DNA from: Streptomyces sp. NBS 14/10
GTDB taxonomy: Bacteria; Actinomycetota; Actinomycetes; Streptomycetales; Streptomycetaceae
Assembly (NCBI RefSeq): GCF_002224125.1
Contig: NZ_NCSM01000004.1
Coordinates: 488,130-552,129 of the forward strand
DNA: 64,000 nucleotides
Reading direction: 5' to 3'
The notes below the pieces were generated by a model that saw nothing but the letters and a program-made list of their open reading frames with translations, did no database searches and had not been told where the DNA came from. Position 1 is the stretch's first letter. Every line of letters starts with the position of its first letter. Position numbers and translations under genes: made by a program. Shown piece by piece: positions 49,566-58,130 of the stretch.

Positions 49566-51674
49566 ATGGATCAGTTCCTGGCCTTCACGGTGGTGGGCCT
49601 GAGTACCGCCGCCATCTACGCCGTGATCGGCAGCGGCCTGGTGCTCACCCACACCACGGCCGGAGTGTTCAACTTCGCCCATGGTGCGGCCGGGATGCTC
49701 GCCGCCTTCGCCTACTGGCAGCTCGCCGTCGGCTGGGGCTGGCCGGTGCCGCTCGCCCTCGCGGCCGTTCTGCTCGTGCTCGCCCCCGCCTTCGGACTGT
49801 TCGTGGAACGCGTCCTGATGCGCCCGGTACAGGCGCTCGGCGAGGCCGAACGCCTCGTGATGACGGTGGCCCTGCTCACCGGGTGCATCGCGCTCGCCCG
49901 CTGGGTGTGGGACCCCAACACCCCGCGCCCGCTCAGCCCCTTCCTCGCCGACCGTCCCGCGATCCGGCTGGGCCCGGCCGCCGTCACCTGGCACCAGGCG
50001 ATCACCATGGCGGTCGCCCTCGCGATCGCGGCGGCCCTGTGGGTCCTGCTGCACCGCACCCGCGCCGGCACCCAGATGCGCGCCTCCGTCGACGACCGCG
50101 CACTCGCCCGGCTCACCGGAGCCGACCCGCTGCGCGCGGGGCGGCTGGCCTGGGTGCTTGGCATCCAGCTCGCCGCCGTCGGCGGCATCCTCATCGCCCC
50201 CACCGTCGCGCTGGACGCCCAGCAGCTGTCGCTGCTCATCGTCAGCGCCTACACCGCCGCCGTCTTCGGCCGCCTGCGCAGCCTCCCGCTCACCTTCCTC
50301 GGCGCGGTCGTCGTCGGCCTCCTGGAGGCATACCTCACCGGCTACCTGCCGCGGAACGACTACCTGCCGGGCCTGCGGCTGGCCGCCCCGGCCCTGCTGC
50401 TCCTCCTGGCCCTGCTCGCCTTCCCGCACCGAAGGCTGCGCGGCCGCGACCGCACCCTGGTGCGGGTGCCGCTGCCGACGGTGCGCGGCAGTCTGCTCCT
50501 CGCGGGGAGCATCCTCGTGTTCGCGCTGCTCCTCGTGACCGTGCTGACCGAGGACGCGATCATCTCGTACGGCACGGTCTTCTCGCTCGGCGTCATCGCC
50601 CTGTCGTACGTCCCACTCGCCGGGTACGCCGGGCAGATCTCCCTGTGCCAGCTGTCCATCGCCGGGATCGGCGCGGTGGTGTGGGGGCACCTCGGCGCGC
50701 AGGGACAACTGTGGGCGCTGCCGGTCGCCGTGCTGGTGGCCGCGGCCGTCGGCGCGCTCATCGCGCTGCCGGCCCTGCACCTGTCCGGGATCTACCTGGC
50801 CCTGGGCACCGTCGCCTTCGCCGTCGTCCTCGACCGCTGGATCTTCACCCTACCCGCCTTCGACGTACTCGGTGTGCGCATCGCCCTGTTCGACCAGGGC
50901 TCGGTGGCCATCACCGGACCCGACCTCTTCGGCCTGCACCTCACCTCGCCGACTCAGTTGCTGCTCCTGGCCGCGGTCTGCCTCGCCCTCGCCTCGCTCG
51001 GTGTCGTCGCGCTGCGCCGCGGCAGGTTCGGCCGCCGCCTGATCGCCCTGCGGGACAGCGAGGCCGCCTACGCCACCCTCGGCGGGCGCCTGCTCGCCGC
51101 CAAGGCGGCGGTGTTCGCGCTGTCGGCCGGGATCGCGGGGCTGGGCGGCGCCCTGTACGGCATGCAGTTGCAGACCGTCACCGCCGAGCAGTTCAACCTC
51201 GTCGCCGGACTGCCCATCTTCCTCATCGCGGTGATCGGCGGGCTCGGCGCGGTCGGCGCGGGTCTGTTCACCGGTGTCGCCTTCGTCGTACCGGCCCAGT
51301 TGCTGGACGGGCTCGGCCCCTGGGCCCACGACGTGACCGCGCTCCTCGTCGCGCTCGCCGGGATGGGCCTGGCCCACAGCCCGAGCGGCGTGCTCGCCGG
51401 GATGCGCGCCGAATGGGCGCCGCTGGCCCGCGACCGGCTGCTGATGCCGGCCCTGTGCGCCGTACTCGCCGGCTGCTGGCTGCTCGCCGCGGTCGGCGCC
51501 GCCGACGGATGGCCGCCGCTCGCCGTGGCCCTGGCGGCGGCCCTGGCGCTACGGGTCGGGGCCGCCGGACGCCAACGAGGGCCCTCCGACATCCCGTTGG
51601 AGTGGTGGGGACTGCGCCGCCCCTGGCGGCCCGAGGACGGGGAGGTGCTGAACCGTGCCACTGCTGCGGGCTGA
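49566..51674 (+). CDS. Fused LivH-LivM branched-chain-type ABC permease
   Basis: 702 aa, about the sum of LivH and LivM. The LivH half (1 to about 290) contains IYAVIGSGLVLTHTTAGVFN, NFAHGAAGMLAAFAYW and TRAGTQMRASVDDRALARLT. The LivM half (about 310-650) contains GYAGQISLCQLSIAGIGAVV, LSGIYLALGTVAFAVVLDRW and RRLIALRDSEAAYATLGG. Together they would form the membrane channel. Two ATPase genes follow with overlaps. No binding protein is in the operon; the lipoprotein at 17352 is the likely partner. Uptake of the pathway substrate is inferred. Confidence 0.92.
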   Translation: MDQFLAFTVVGLSTAAIYAVIGSGLVLTHTTAGVFNFAHGAAGMLAAFAYWQLAVGWGWPVPLALAAVLLVLAPAFGLFVERVLMRPVQALGEAERLVMTVALLTGCIALARWVWDPNTPRPLSPFLADRPAIRLGPAAVTWHQAITMAVALAIAAALWVLLHRTRAGTQMRASVDDRALARLTGADPLRAGRLAWVLGIQLAAVGGILIAPTVALDAQQLSLLIVSAYTAAVFGRLRSLPLTFLGAVVVGLLEAYLTGYLPRNDYLPGLRLAAPALLLLLALLAFPHRRLRGRDRTLVRVPLPTVRGSLLLAGSILVFALLLVTVLTEDAIISYGTVFSLGVIALSYVPLAGYAGQISLCQLSIAGIGAVVWGHLGAQGQLWALPVAVLVAAAVGALIALPALHLSGIYLALGTVAFAVVLDRWIFTLPAFDVLGVRIALFDQGSVAITGPDLFGLHLTSPTQLLLLAAVCLALASLGVVALRRGRFGRRLIALRDSEAAYATLGGRLLAAKAAVFALSAGIAGLGGALYGMQLQTVTAEQFNLVAGLPIFLIAVIGGLGAVGAGLFTGVAFVVPAQLLDGLGPWAHDVTALLVALAGMGLAHSPSGVLAGMRAEWAPLARDRLLMPALCAVLAGCWLLAAVGAADGWPPLAVALAAALALRVGAAGRQRGPSDIPLEWWGLRRPWRPEDGEVLNRATAAG

Positions 51675-52371
51675 GGAGGTGACCGTCGCCTTCGGCGGAC
51701 GCCGCGCCCTCGACGGGGTGTCGCTGACCGCCGAGGCGGGCCGTGTCACCGGGCTCATCGGACCCAACGGAGCCGGGAAGAGCACCCTGTTCGACGTGGT
51801 CTGCGGGCTGCGCCGCCCCCGGACCGGCCGGGTGCGGCTGGACGGCAGGGACATCACCCGCGAGGGCCCCGCCCGCCGCGCCCGCCGTGGCCTGTCCCGC
51901 ACCTTCCAGCACCTGGAGCTCTTCGGCCGCCTCTCGGTGCGCGACAACCTTCTCGTCGCCGCCGAACTCGGCTCCGGGCGGCGCCAGGCGTCCCGTACTA
52001 CGGAGGCCGTGCTTGACCGGCTAGGGCTGACCCAGGTGGCCGACGACCCCGCCGACGCGCTCCCCACCGGACTCGCCCGCCTCGTGGAGGTCGGCCGCGC
52101 CCTCGCCCTCGACCCGCGCGTACTGCTCCTCGACGAACCGGCGGCCGGACAGGACGCCGAGGAGACCGAACGCTTCGCCGCCCTGCTCCGCTCCCTCGCG
52201 GACGGGGGCACGGCGGTGCTGCTCGTCGAACACGACATGAGCCTGGTGATGGGCGTCTGCGACGAGGTGTACGTCCTCGATCTGGGGGCCGTCGTCGCCT
52301 GCGGTCCGCCCGCGCGGATCCGGCAGGACAAGGCGGTCCTCGCGGCCTATCTGGGGGAGGCACAACCGTGA
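51655..52371 (+). CDS. LivG-type ABC transporter ATPase
   Basis: 238 aa from GTG 51655, overlapping the permease by 20 bp. Walker A GPNGAGKST, Walker B VLLLDEPAAG and switch His in VLLVEHDMSLVMGVCDEV. RTFQHLELFGRLSVRDNLLV is typical of LivG. The signature motif is relaxed (ALPTGLARLVEVGRALA). It pairs with the LivF-type ATPase that follows. Confidence 0.93.
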   Translation: MPLLRAEEVTVAFGGRRALDGVSLTAEAGRVTGLIGPNGAGKSTLFDVVCGLRRPRTGRVRLDGRDITREGPARRARRGLSRTFQHLELFGRLSVRDNLLVAAELGSGRRQASRTTEAVLDRLGLTQVADDPADALPTGLARLVEVGRALALDPRVLLLDEPAAGQDAEETERFAALLRSLADGGTAVLLVEHDMSLVMGVCDEVYVLDLGAVVACGPPARIRQDKAVLAAYLGEAQP

Positions 52372-53075
52372 CCCCGCTGCTCGAACTGTCCCGCATCCGG
52401 GCCGCCTACGGTGGCATCACCGTTCTGCACGGCATCGATCTCGCCGTCGCGGCCGGTCAGGTGGTGACGCTCCTCGGCCCCAACGGCGCCGGAAAGACCA
52501 CCGCCCTCAAGGTCGCCGCCGGTATGCACCCGTCCACCGGCGGCCGGGTGCTCCTCGGCGGCCGGGACACCACCGGTGCACGGCCCCAGGACCTCGCCCG
52601 CGTCGGCGTCTGCCTCATCCCCGAGGGCCGCGGCGTCTTCCCCAACCTCTCCGTACGCGACAACCTGCTGATGATGACCTTCGCCGGTCGCGGCCGGGAG
52701 GAGATCGAGGAGACCGCGTACGCCCGGTTCCCCGTACTCGGCGCCCGCCGCGCACAGCACGCCGGCACGCTCTCCGGCGGCGAACAGCAGATGCTCGCCC
52801 TCGCCCGGGGCCTGGCCACCGACCCCGCCGTCCTGCTGCTGGACGAGCTCTCCATGGGCCTCGCCCCGCTGGTCGTCGCCGAACTGTACGAGCACGTCGC
52901 CGAGATCGCGCGGCAGGGCGTCGCGGTGCTCGTGGTCGAACAGTTCGCCGCCGCCGTCCTGAAGATCGCCGACCACGCCGCCGTCCTCGCCGGTGGCCGG
53001 ATCCAGTGGCAGGGGCACCCCGACAGCTCCCTGCACGCCGAACTGTCCTCCTATTACCTGGGGAGCCCGACATGA
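52368..53075 (+). CDS. LivF-type ABC transporter ATPase
   Basis: 235 aa from GTG 52368 (GTGA overlap). Walker A GPNGAGKTT, signature LSGGEQQMLALARGL, Walker B LLLDELSMGLAP and VLVVEQFAAAVLKIADHAAV match LivF. IPEGRGVFPNLSVRDNLLMM is the standard LivF block. It is followed with an ATGA overlap by a small membrane protein. Confidence 0.93.
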   Translation: MTPLLELSRIRAAYGGITVLHGIDLAVAAGQVVTLLGPNGAGKTTALKVAAGMHPSTGGRVLLGGRDTTGARPQDLARVGVCLIPEGRGVFPNLSVRDNLLMMTFAGRGREEIEETAYARFPVLGARRAQHAGTLSGGEQQMLALARGLATDPAVLLLDELSMGLAPLVVAELYEHVAEIARQGVAVLVVEQFAAAVLKIADHAAVLAGGRIQWQGHPDSSLHAELSSYYLGSPT

Positions 53076-53476
53076 CCTCCGCCTCCGAGGCGCGCGCGGA
53101 CCGGTTCGTCCGCGAGCTCGCCGAGCTGAAGATCCCCGACCCCGCCGCCGCCCGCGCGGCCCTGTGGCTGCGCCTCGGCGGACTGCTCATGGCGGCGGGC
53201 CTCTTCCTCGGCGCCCTCGCCTTCCCGCTCGCCCACGCCACCGACAACTCCCTGGCCCAGGGCGACGCCCTCGCCATCGGCCTCGGCGGGATCGCCGCCG
53301 CCGTGGTGGGCGGCGCGCTGTTCCTGCGCTACTCGCTCACCGGCTTCCTGCGCTTCTGGCTCGCCCGCCAGTCGTACGACCTGGACCGGCTGGGGGAGCG
53401 CCTCGGCACACCAGCACCCGTACCCGAAGGAGAACCGCGCAATGGAGTCCCCCGCACCGACCCCGCGCCCCGGTGA
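53072..53476 (+). CDS. Small membrane protein in the importer operon
   Basis: 134 aa from ATG 53072, overlapping the LivF stop. Two predicted membrane helices (GGLLMAAGLFLGALAFPLAH and LAIGLGGIAAAVVGGALFLR) are flanked by an amphipathic N-terminus (FVRELAELKIPDPAAARAAL) and a basic/aromatic segment (FLRFWLARQSYDLDRL). Family not recognised. Position suggests an accessory role for the transporter or a membrane anchor for a pathway enzyme. Confidence 0.8.
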   Translation: MTSASEARADRFVRELAELKIPDPAAARAALWLRLGGLLMAAGLFLGALAFPLAHATDNSLAQGDALAIGLGGIAAAVVGGALFLRYSLTGFLRFWLARQSYDLDRLGERLGTPAPVPEGEPRNGVPRTDPAPR

Positions 53477-53759
53477 CCAGCTCGCCTCCGCCACCAGCAC
53501 CACCCGCGTCATCGTCATCCGGGCCCCGCGGGACGCGGCGGGCACCGTCGAGTGCGGCGGCAGTCCGATGGTCCCCGCCACCGAAGTGCCCGCCCCGCTC
53601 CCCTCCGACGAGGCGCCCGGCGCCCTCATCGGCAAGCGGTACGTCGACGCCGCCGGCACCCTCGAACTCCTCTGCACCGCCTCCGGCGCCGGTCCGCTCA
53701 CCTACGGCGGCAAGCCGCTGACCATCAAGGCCCCCAAAGCGCTGCCCGCCTCGGACTGA
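53442..53759 (+). CDS. Small soluble hypothetical protein in the importer operon
   Basis: 105 aa from ATG 53442, overlapping the membrane-protein gene by 35 bp and preceded by AAGGAGAA. Features: Pro-rich N-terminus, VECGGSPMVPATEV, a GALIGKRYVDAAGTLELLCT strand block with a second Cys, and a C-terminal LPASD. The pattern suggests a small all-beta domain; I do not recognise a named family. It lies between transporter genes and an amidohydrolase. Confidence 0.75.
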   Translation: MESPAPTPRPGDQLASATSTTRVIVIRAPRDAAGTVECGGSPMVPATEVPAPLPSDEAPGALIGKRYVDAAGTLELLCTASGAGPLTYGGKPLTIKAPKALPASD

Positions 53760-53785
53760 TCCCAGCCAAGCCCCAAGGAGCCCGT

Positions 53786-55084
53786 ATGAACCGCGAGGAC
53801 ATGATCCTGATCAGCGTCGACGACCACATCATCGAGCCGCCCGACATCTTCGCCAACCACCTGCCGGAGCGGTACAAGAAGGACGCCCCGCGCCTGGTCC
53901 ACCGCGAGGACGGCAGTGATGTCTGGCAGTTCCGGGACAACACCGTCGGCAACTCCGCCCTCAACGCGGTCGCCGGGCGGCCCAAGGAGGAGTACGGCAT
54001 GGAGCCGCAGGGCCTGGACGAGATCCGGCCCGGCTGCTACGACGTCGACGAGCGGGTCGCCGATATGAACGCCGGCGGTGTCCTCGCCCAGATGAACTTC
54101 CCCTCCTTCCCCGGCTTCTCGGCCCGGATGTTCGCCACCGAGGACTCCGACTTCTCCCTCGCCCTGGTACGGGCGTACAACGACTGGCACATCGACGAGT
54201 GGTGCGCGGCCCACCCCGGCCGCTTCATCCCGATGGCTCTCCCCGCGATCTGGGACGCCGAACTGTGCGCCCAGGAGATCCGGCGGGTCGCCGAGAAGGG
54301 CTGCCACTCGCTCACCTTCCCCGAGAACCCGGTCCCGCTCGGCTACCCCAGCTTCCACACCGACTACTGGGACCCGGTATGGCGGGCGCTGACGGACTGC
54401 GGCACGGTGATGAACCTGCACATCGGCTCCTCCGGCCGCCTCGCCATCACCTCCGCCGACGCCCCGCCGGATGTGATGATCACGCTTCAGCCGGTCAACC
54501 TCGTTCAGGCGGCGGGCGACCTGATGTGGTCCCGCGTCCTCAAGGAGTACCCCGACGTCAAGATCGCGCTGTCGGAGGGCGGCACCGGCTGGATCCCGTA
54601 CTTCCTGGAGCGGATCGACCGCACCTACGAGATGCACGCCACCTGGACCCTCCAGGACTTCGGCGGCAAGCTGCCGTCCGAGATCTTCCGTGAGCACTTC
54701 CTGACCTGCTTCATCTCCGATCCCGTAGGAGTGAAGCTGCGCCACGAGATCGGCATCGACAACATCTGCTGGGAGGCCGACTACCCGCACAGCGACTCCA
54801 TGTGGCCGAACGCCCCGGAGGAACTGCACGACGTGCTCACCGCGAACTCCGTACCGGACGCGGAGATCAACAAGATGACGTACGAGAACGCGATGCGCTG
54901 GTACTCCTTCGACCCGTTCGCGCACATCCCGCGCGAGCAGGCCACCGTGGGCGCCCTGCGGAAGGCCGCCGAGGGCCACGACGTGTCCATCAAGTCCCGC
55001 AGCCACCAGATCGTCGCCCCGGCGGAGAAGCTCGCCGTCTACCGTACGAAGGCGCAGGCGGCGCTGGCGGCCGCGGAGAATTGA
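53786..55084 (+). CDS. Amidohydrolase 2 (PF04909-type) TIM-barrel hydrolase/decarboxylase
   Basis: 432 aa from ATG 53786 behind AAGGAG (MNREDMILISVDDHIIEPPD). Metal motif VDDHIIEPP, a barrel His in VMNLHIGSSG, and the C-terminal NICWEADYPHSDS provide the expected ligands. IALSEGGTGWIPYFLERIDR and the long C-terminus (WYSFDPFAHIPREQATVGAL) are common in actinobacterial members. It ends the importer operon. Like the copy at 32316 it may decarboxylate or hydrolyse a ring-derived acid. Confidence 0.87.
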   Translation: MNREDMILISVDDHIIEPPDIFANHLPERYKKDAPRLVHREDGSDVWQFRDNTVGNSALNAVAGRPKEEYGMEPQGLDEIRPGCYDVDERVADMNAGGVLAQMNFPSFPGFSARMFATEDSDFSLALVRAYNDWHIDEWCAAHPGRFIPMALPAIWDAELCAQEIRRVAEKGCHSLTFPENPVPLGYPSFHTDYWDPVWRALTDCGTVMNLHIGSSGRLAITSADAPPDVMITLQPVNLVQAAGDLMWSRVLKEYPDVKIALSEGGTGWIPYFLERIDRTYEMHATWTLQDFGGKLPSEIFREHFLTCFISDPVGVKLRHEIGIDNICWEADYPHSDSMWPNAPEELHDVLTANSVPDAEINKMTYENAMRWYSFDPFAHIPREQATVGALRKAAEGHDVSIKSRSHQIVAPAEKLAVYRTKAQAALAAAEN

Positions 55085-55131
55085 GCCGCCCGGGGACCGT
55101 TCCGGCCCGGTGCCTCGCCGTCGGCTCCGGG

Positions 55132-55170
55132 CCGGACCGCTCGCCCGGACCGCTCGCCCGGACCGCTCGC
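55132..55170. repeat. Three exact 13-bp tandem units CCGGACCGCTCGC
   Basis: Contiguous units at 55132, 55145 and 55158 in the 122-bp space between the converging amidohydrolase (55084) and ferredoxin (55207) genes. No coding or terminator structure is obvious. Confidence 0.75.
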
Positions 55171-55206
55171 TCAGGGCCGCGACGGGCGGCAGGCACCGGC
55201 CACGGG

Positions 55207-55398
55207 TCAGTTCAGCACGGTGATGGCACGTTCGGGGCAGGACATCGCCGCGGTGCGTACGGCCTGCTCGAACTGCGCTGGAACGTCGGCCGGTTCGACG
55301 ACCGCGTAGCCGTCGTCGCCGATGTCGAAGACCTCGGGGCAGAACGTGCAGCAGACCGCGTGTCCGCGGCAGCGGTCCTCGTCGATGACGACCTTCAT
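55207..55398 (-). CDS. 3Fe-4S-type ferredoxin (P450 partner)
   Basis: 63 aa, MKVVIDEDRCRGHAVCCTFC. Cysteines at C-x5-C, an extra Cys pair (CCTFCP) and the C-terminal SCPERAI. The extra Cys could allow a 4Fe-4S cluster; the size and the downstream end match P450 ferredoxins. ATG overlaps the P450 stop by ATGA, so the two are made together. Confidence 0.9.
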   Translation of the reverse strand: MKVVIDEDRCRGHAVCCTFCPEVFDIGDDGYAVVEPADVPAQFEQAVRTAAMSCPERAITVLN

Positions 55399-56708
55399 CG
55401 GGTGGCCTCCCCGGCGGGCGCGAATTCCAGATTGAGGTGGGTCAGGCCCCGCAGGATGTACGTCGGCAGATACCGGTAGCGGCGCGCGCCCGCGGGGCCG
55501 TGCACACGCTCGGAGATCCTGATGTCGCTGGTGCGGTCCAGCAGCCTCTCGATGCCCACCCGCGCCTCGGCCCGGGCCAGCGGTGCGCCGGGGCAGGTGT
55601 GGATGCCGCGGCCGAAGGCGAGGTGGTGACGGGCGTTGGGACGGGCCGGATCGAAGGTGGCCGGGTCCTCGAACTTGCGCGGATCGCGGTTGGCGGCGCC
55701 GTTGAGCAGCATGAGGGTGGTGCCCGCCGGAATGTCGACGCCGCCCACCGTGGTGGGGATCCGGGAGAGCCGGAAGTCGCCCTTGACCGGGCTCTCCGCC
55801 CGCAGCACCTCCTCGACGAAGTTGGGGATGAGACCGCGTTCCGCGCGCAACCGCTCCTGGACCTCCGGGTGTTCGGCGATCAGCATGAGTGCGGAGCTGA
55901 GCAGCCGTACGGTCGTCTCCTGCCCGGCCGAGAACACATTGGCGGCCACCCGCACCGCATCGGCGACATCGGGCAGGGAGCCGTCCGGGAACCTGGCGGT
56001 GGCCAGGCCGGTCAGCACATCGTCGCGTGGCTGCCGCCGCCGGTCCTCGATGTAGTCCGCGAAGCGCCCGTACAGGAACTCCAACGGCGAGTGCGCCATC
56101 GCGCCCTCGCCGGTGCTGCCGATGGCGCCCCCGGCCCGCGGCCGGCGCTGGAGCCGGTCGAGGAATTCCTCCCGGTCCTCCTCGGGCACCCCCAGCAGAT
56201 CGGCGATGACCAGCAGTGTGAAGGGGCCGGCGAACTCGCTGATGAACTCGCCCTCGCCACGCGCCAGGAAGGTGTCCAGCATCCGGTCGGCGATCTCCCC
56301 GATCGCCGCCTCGTTCTGCTTGAGGCGCTTGGGCGTGATCAGCCGCATCAGCAGTGCGCGGTGCGCGGTGTGCACCGGCGGGTCGAGGGTCGGCAGCTGG
56401 TCGCTCATCGGCAGCTCGTCGCGGTGCCGCTCGATCAGGTCGCTGACGTCGTCCCCCTCGAGCGGGACCGGGAAGCCAGGGAAGGGGCCGGTGACCGAGA
56501 CGCAGGCCGAGAAGGTCTTGGAGTCCTGGGCCACCTCCACCACCTCGTCGTATCCCGTCACCATCACGACGTCGTGGTGGGGTTCGCGGAGCACGGGACA
56601 GCGTGTCCGCAGGGAGTCGAAGTAGGGGTACGGGTCCGCCACCGCCCCGTCGTCACGGAAGAAGTCGATCGCGTGAATGTCGTCGGACGGCTCGTCGGTG
56701 GGCGCCAC
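55395..56708 (-). CDS. Cytochrome P450
   Basis: 437 aa. I-helix FSAGQETT (the usual acid-Thr pair appears as Glu-Thr), K-helix EEVLR, heme loop FGRGIHTCPG with Cys near residue 372. N-terminal DPYPYFDSLRTRCPVLREPH is typical of actinobacterial class I P450s. It is preceded by an exact island operator and followed by its ferredoxin. It differs clearly from the P450 at 18999, so two distinct hydroxylations are likely. Confidence 0.93.
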   Translation of the reverse strand: MAPTDEPSDDIHAIDFFRDDGAVADPYPYFDSLRTRCPVLREPHHDVVMVTGYDEVVEVAQDSKTFSACVSVTGPFPGFPVPLEGDDVSDLIERHRDELPMSDQLPTLDPPVHTAHRALLMRLITPKRLKQNEAAIGEIADRMLDTFLARGEGEFISEFAGPFTLLVIADLLGVPEEDREEFLDRLQRRPRAGGAIGSTGEGAMAHSPLEFLYGRFADYIEDRRRQPRDDVLTGLATARFPDGSLPDVADAVRVAANVFSAGQETTVRLLSSALMLIAEHPEVQERLRAERGLIPNFVEEVLRAESPVKGDFRLSRIPTTVGGVDIPAGTTLMLLNGAANRDPRKFEDPATFDPARPNARHHLAFGRGIHTCPGAPLARAEARVGIERLLDRTSDIRISERVHGPAGARRYRYLPTYILRGLTHLNLEFAPAGEATR

Positions 56709-56765
56709 TGGCCCGCCTCCCTCGCTCTGGAACGGCAGTCGGATGGTGATTGGATTCTCGCAGCA

Positions 56766-56780
56766 GAGAATCTAATTCTC
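56766..56780. promoter_or_regulatory. Island operator, exact GAGAAT-CTA-ATTCTC
   Basis: Exact copy 57 bp upstream of the P450 ATG (56708, minus), with an additional half-site ATTCTC at about 56754-56759. It lies in the divergent region shared with the TetR gene at 56905. It is the last copy I see in the window. Confidence 0.8.
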
Positions 56781-56904
56781 CAGACCCAAGATCGCTAGTC
56801 GCTGGGGAGGAGGAGTCCTGCCGGAGCCCTAGTTCCATCTGCTGACATGGACTGGGGCCGGGGTCGCATCCCGGCACCGTCCCGCCCCGTTAGCCTCGGC
56901 GCTG

Positions 56905-57519
56905 ATGGAGACACCGAATGGCACCGCCGTCGGCGCCGAGCGTTGCGACGCCGCCCGCAACCGCGCCCGGCTGCTGGCGGCCGCCCGTCGCCTGGTCAGC
57001 GAGCACGGCGCCGAGCATGTGACGATGGAGGCGGTCGCGAAGGAGGCCGGGGTGGGGAAGGGCACCCTCTTCCGTCGTTTCGGTGATCGGGAGGGCCTTC
57101 TGTGCGTCCTCCTCGAGGAGGCCGAGGCCGACTTCCACGAGGTGTACACCTCGGGTCCCCCGCCCCTCGGCCCCGGTGCGCCGGCGGCGGACCGGCTGAC
57201 GGCGTTCGGCTGCACCCTGATCGACCGCATCGCCGATGTCACGGACCTGGGGACCGCCCTGGCGCGACAACTCCGGCCCCGGAACCGCAACGCCTCCAAG
57301 ACGGGCCGCGCGTTTCACCGCCATGTCGCGGACCTCCTGTGGGAAGCGGGCGTCGACACCGACTCCGACGTGCTCGCCCATGCCCTGCTCGCCTTTACGA
57401 CCTTCGAGACGGCGGACCATCTGGTCCGCGATCGCGGAATCCCCGCCGACGACCTCCAGGCCACCTGGGCGGACCTGGTGCGCCTGGTGACTCGACCGGA
57501 CGGCTCCTTGGCCGGCTGA
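56905..57519 (+). CDS. TetR-family transcriptional regulator
   Basis: 204 aa, METPNGTAVGAERCDAARNR. HTH: LLAAARRLVSEHGAEHVTME, then KEAGVGKGTLFRRFGDREGL. The ligand domain contains ALLAFTTFETADHLVRDRGI. It is divergent from the P450/ferredoxin operon with an exact island operator between them. It is another candidate reader of the palindrome and marks the right end of the catabolic island. Confidence 0.9.
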   Translation: METPNGTAVGAERCDAARNRARLLAAARRLVSEHGAEHVTMEAVAKEAGVGKGTLFRRFGDREGLLCVLLEEAEADFHEVYTSGPPPLGPGAPAADRLTAFGCTLIDRIADVTDLGTALARQLRPRNRNASKTGRAFHRHVADLLWEAGVDTDSDVLAHALLAFTTFETADHLVRDRGIPADDLQATWADLVRLVTRPDGSLAG

Positions 57520-57533
57520 TGCTGCCGCAGGAA

Positions 57534-58130
57534 CTACCCGGGTGCCGGACGAGCCACGGGTACGACGGCTTCGCTCGTGTACACGAGGAAGGTCAGCGAC
57601 TCCTGGAAGTACAGCCGGATGCTGCGCCCGTCGTGCGACAGATAGCCGATGGACACGTCCTGGCCGATGCGCAGTTCGAAGTCGCCGCCCCTGGTGGACA
57701 GCAGGAAGGCCCCGTCGATCGCGGGCGCCCAGACGATGTCGCCGTCCAGGAGGCGGGCCATGTGCTTGATGACCGGATAGCCGTGGTCGGACGTACCGCT
57801 CACGGCGGTGTACGCCTCGGCGCTCAGCGCCATGGCGTACGGACCGCCGACCCCCGCCAGCCGCAGCGCGCTCATGGCCTCGCTGACGACGGTCGGGTAC
57901 TCGCGTACCTCGGCGGGCATGGTGAGCGCCCGGTTCGACGAGCTCGAGCGCAGGCCCGCGATTCCGGCGGCGGCGTAGCCCTCGAACACGGCCCGGTCCT
58001 CGGCGAACGCGATGTCTCGCGCCGCGTCCTGCACCGGCTGCCAGTCCGTGTCCATGGCACCGCGTTCCACATCGTCCACCTGCTGCCGGTCCACGGTGAA
58101 CGGCACCCGCAGCTCCACCAGGGGCTGGGC
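57534..58130 (-). pseudogene. Encapsulin shell protein, C-terminal fragment
   Basis: About 195 residues match the C-terminal three quarters of family 1 encapsulin (linocin/CFP29 type): LVELRVPFTVDRQQVDDVER, DTDWQPVQDAARDIAFAEDR, SDHGYPVIKHMARLLDGDI, WAPAIDGAFLLSTRGGDFEL and IGYLSHDGRSIRLYFQES. Similarity stops sharply at 58127 (residue about 73 of a full shell protein). The N-terminal arm and E-loop are missing, so no nanocompartment can be made. Immediately upstream is an out-of-frame fragment of an unrelated glycosidase. The stop (57534) is intact. Confidence 0.85.

Noticed and set aside
55132..55170. Regulatory iterons or an origin
   Set aside because: Three contiguous GC-rich 13-mers between converging genes, with no DnaA-box-like AT-rich sequence or replication gene nearby; slippage is simpler.
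57534..58130. A working encapsulin nanocompartment
   Set aside because: The N-terminal arm and E-loop are missing and no cargo gene (DyP peroxidase, ferritin-like with targeting tail) is adjacent. The Dps at 63299 is 5 kb away and is a self-assembling protein.
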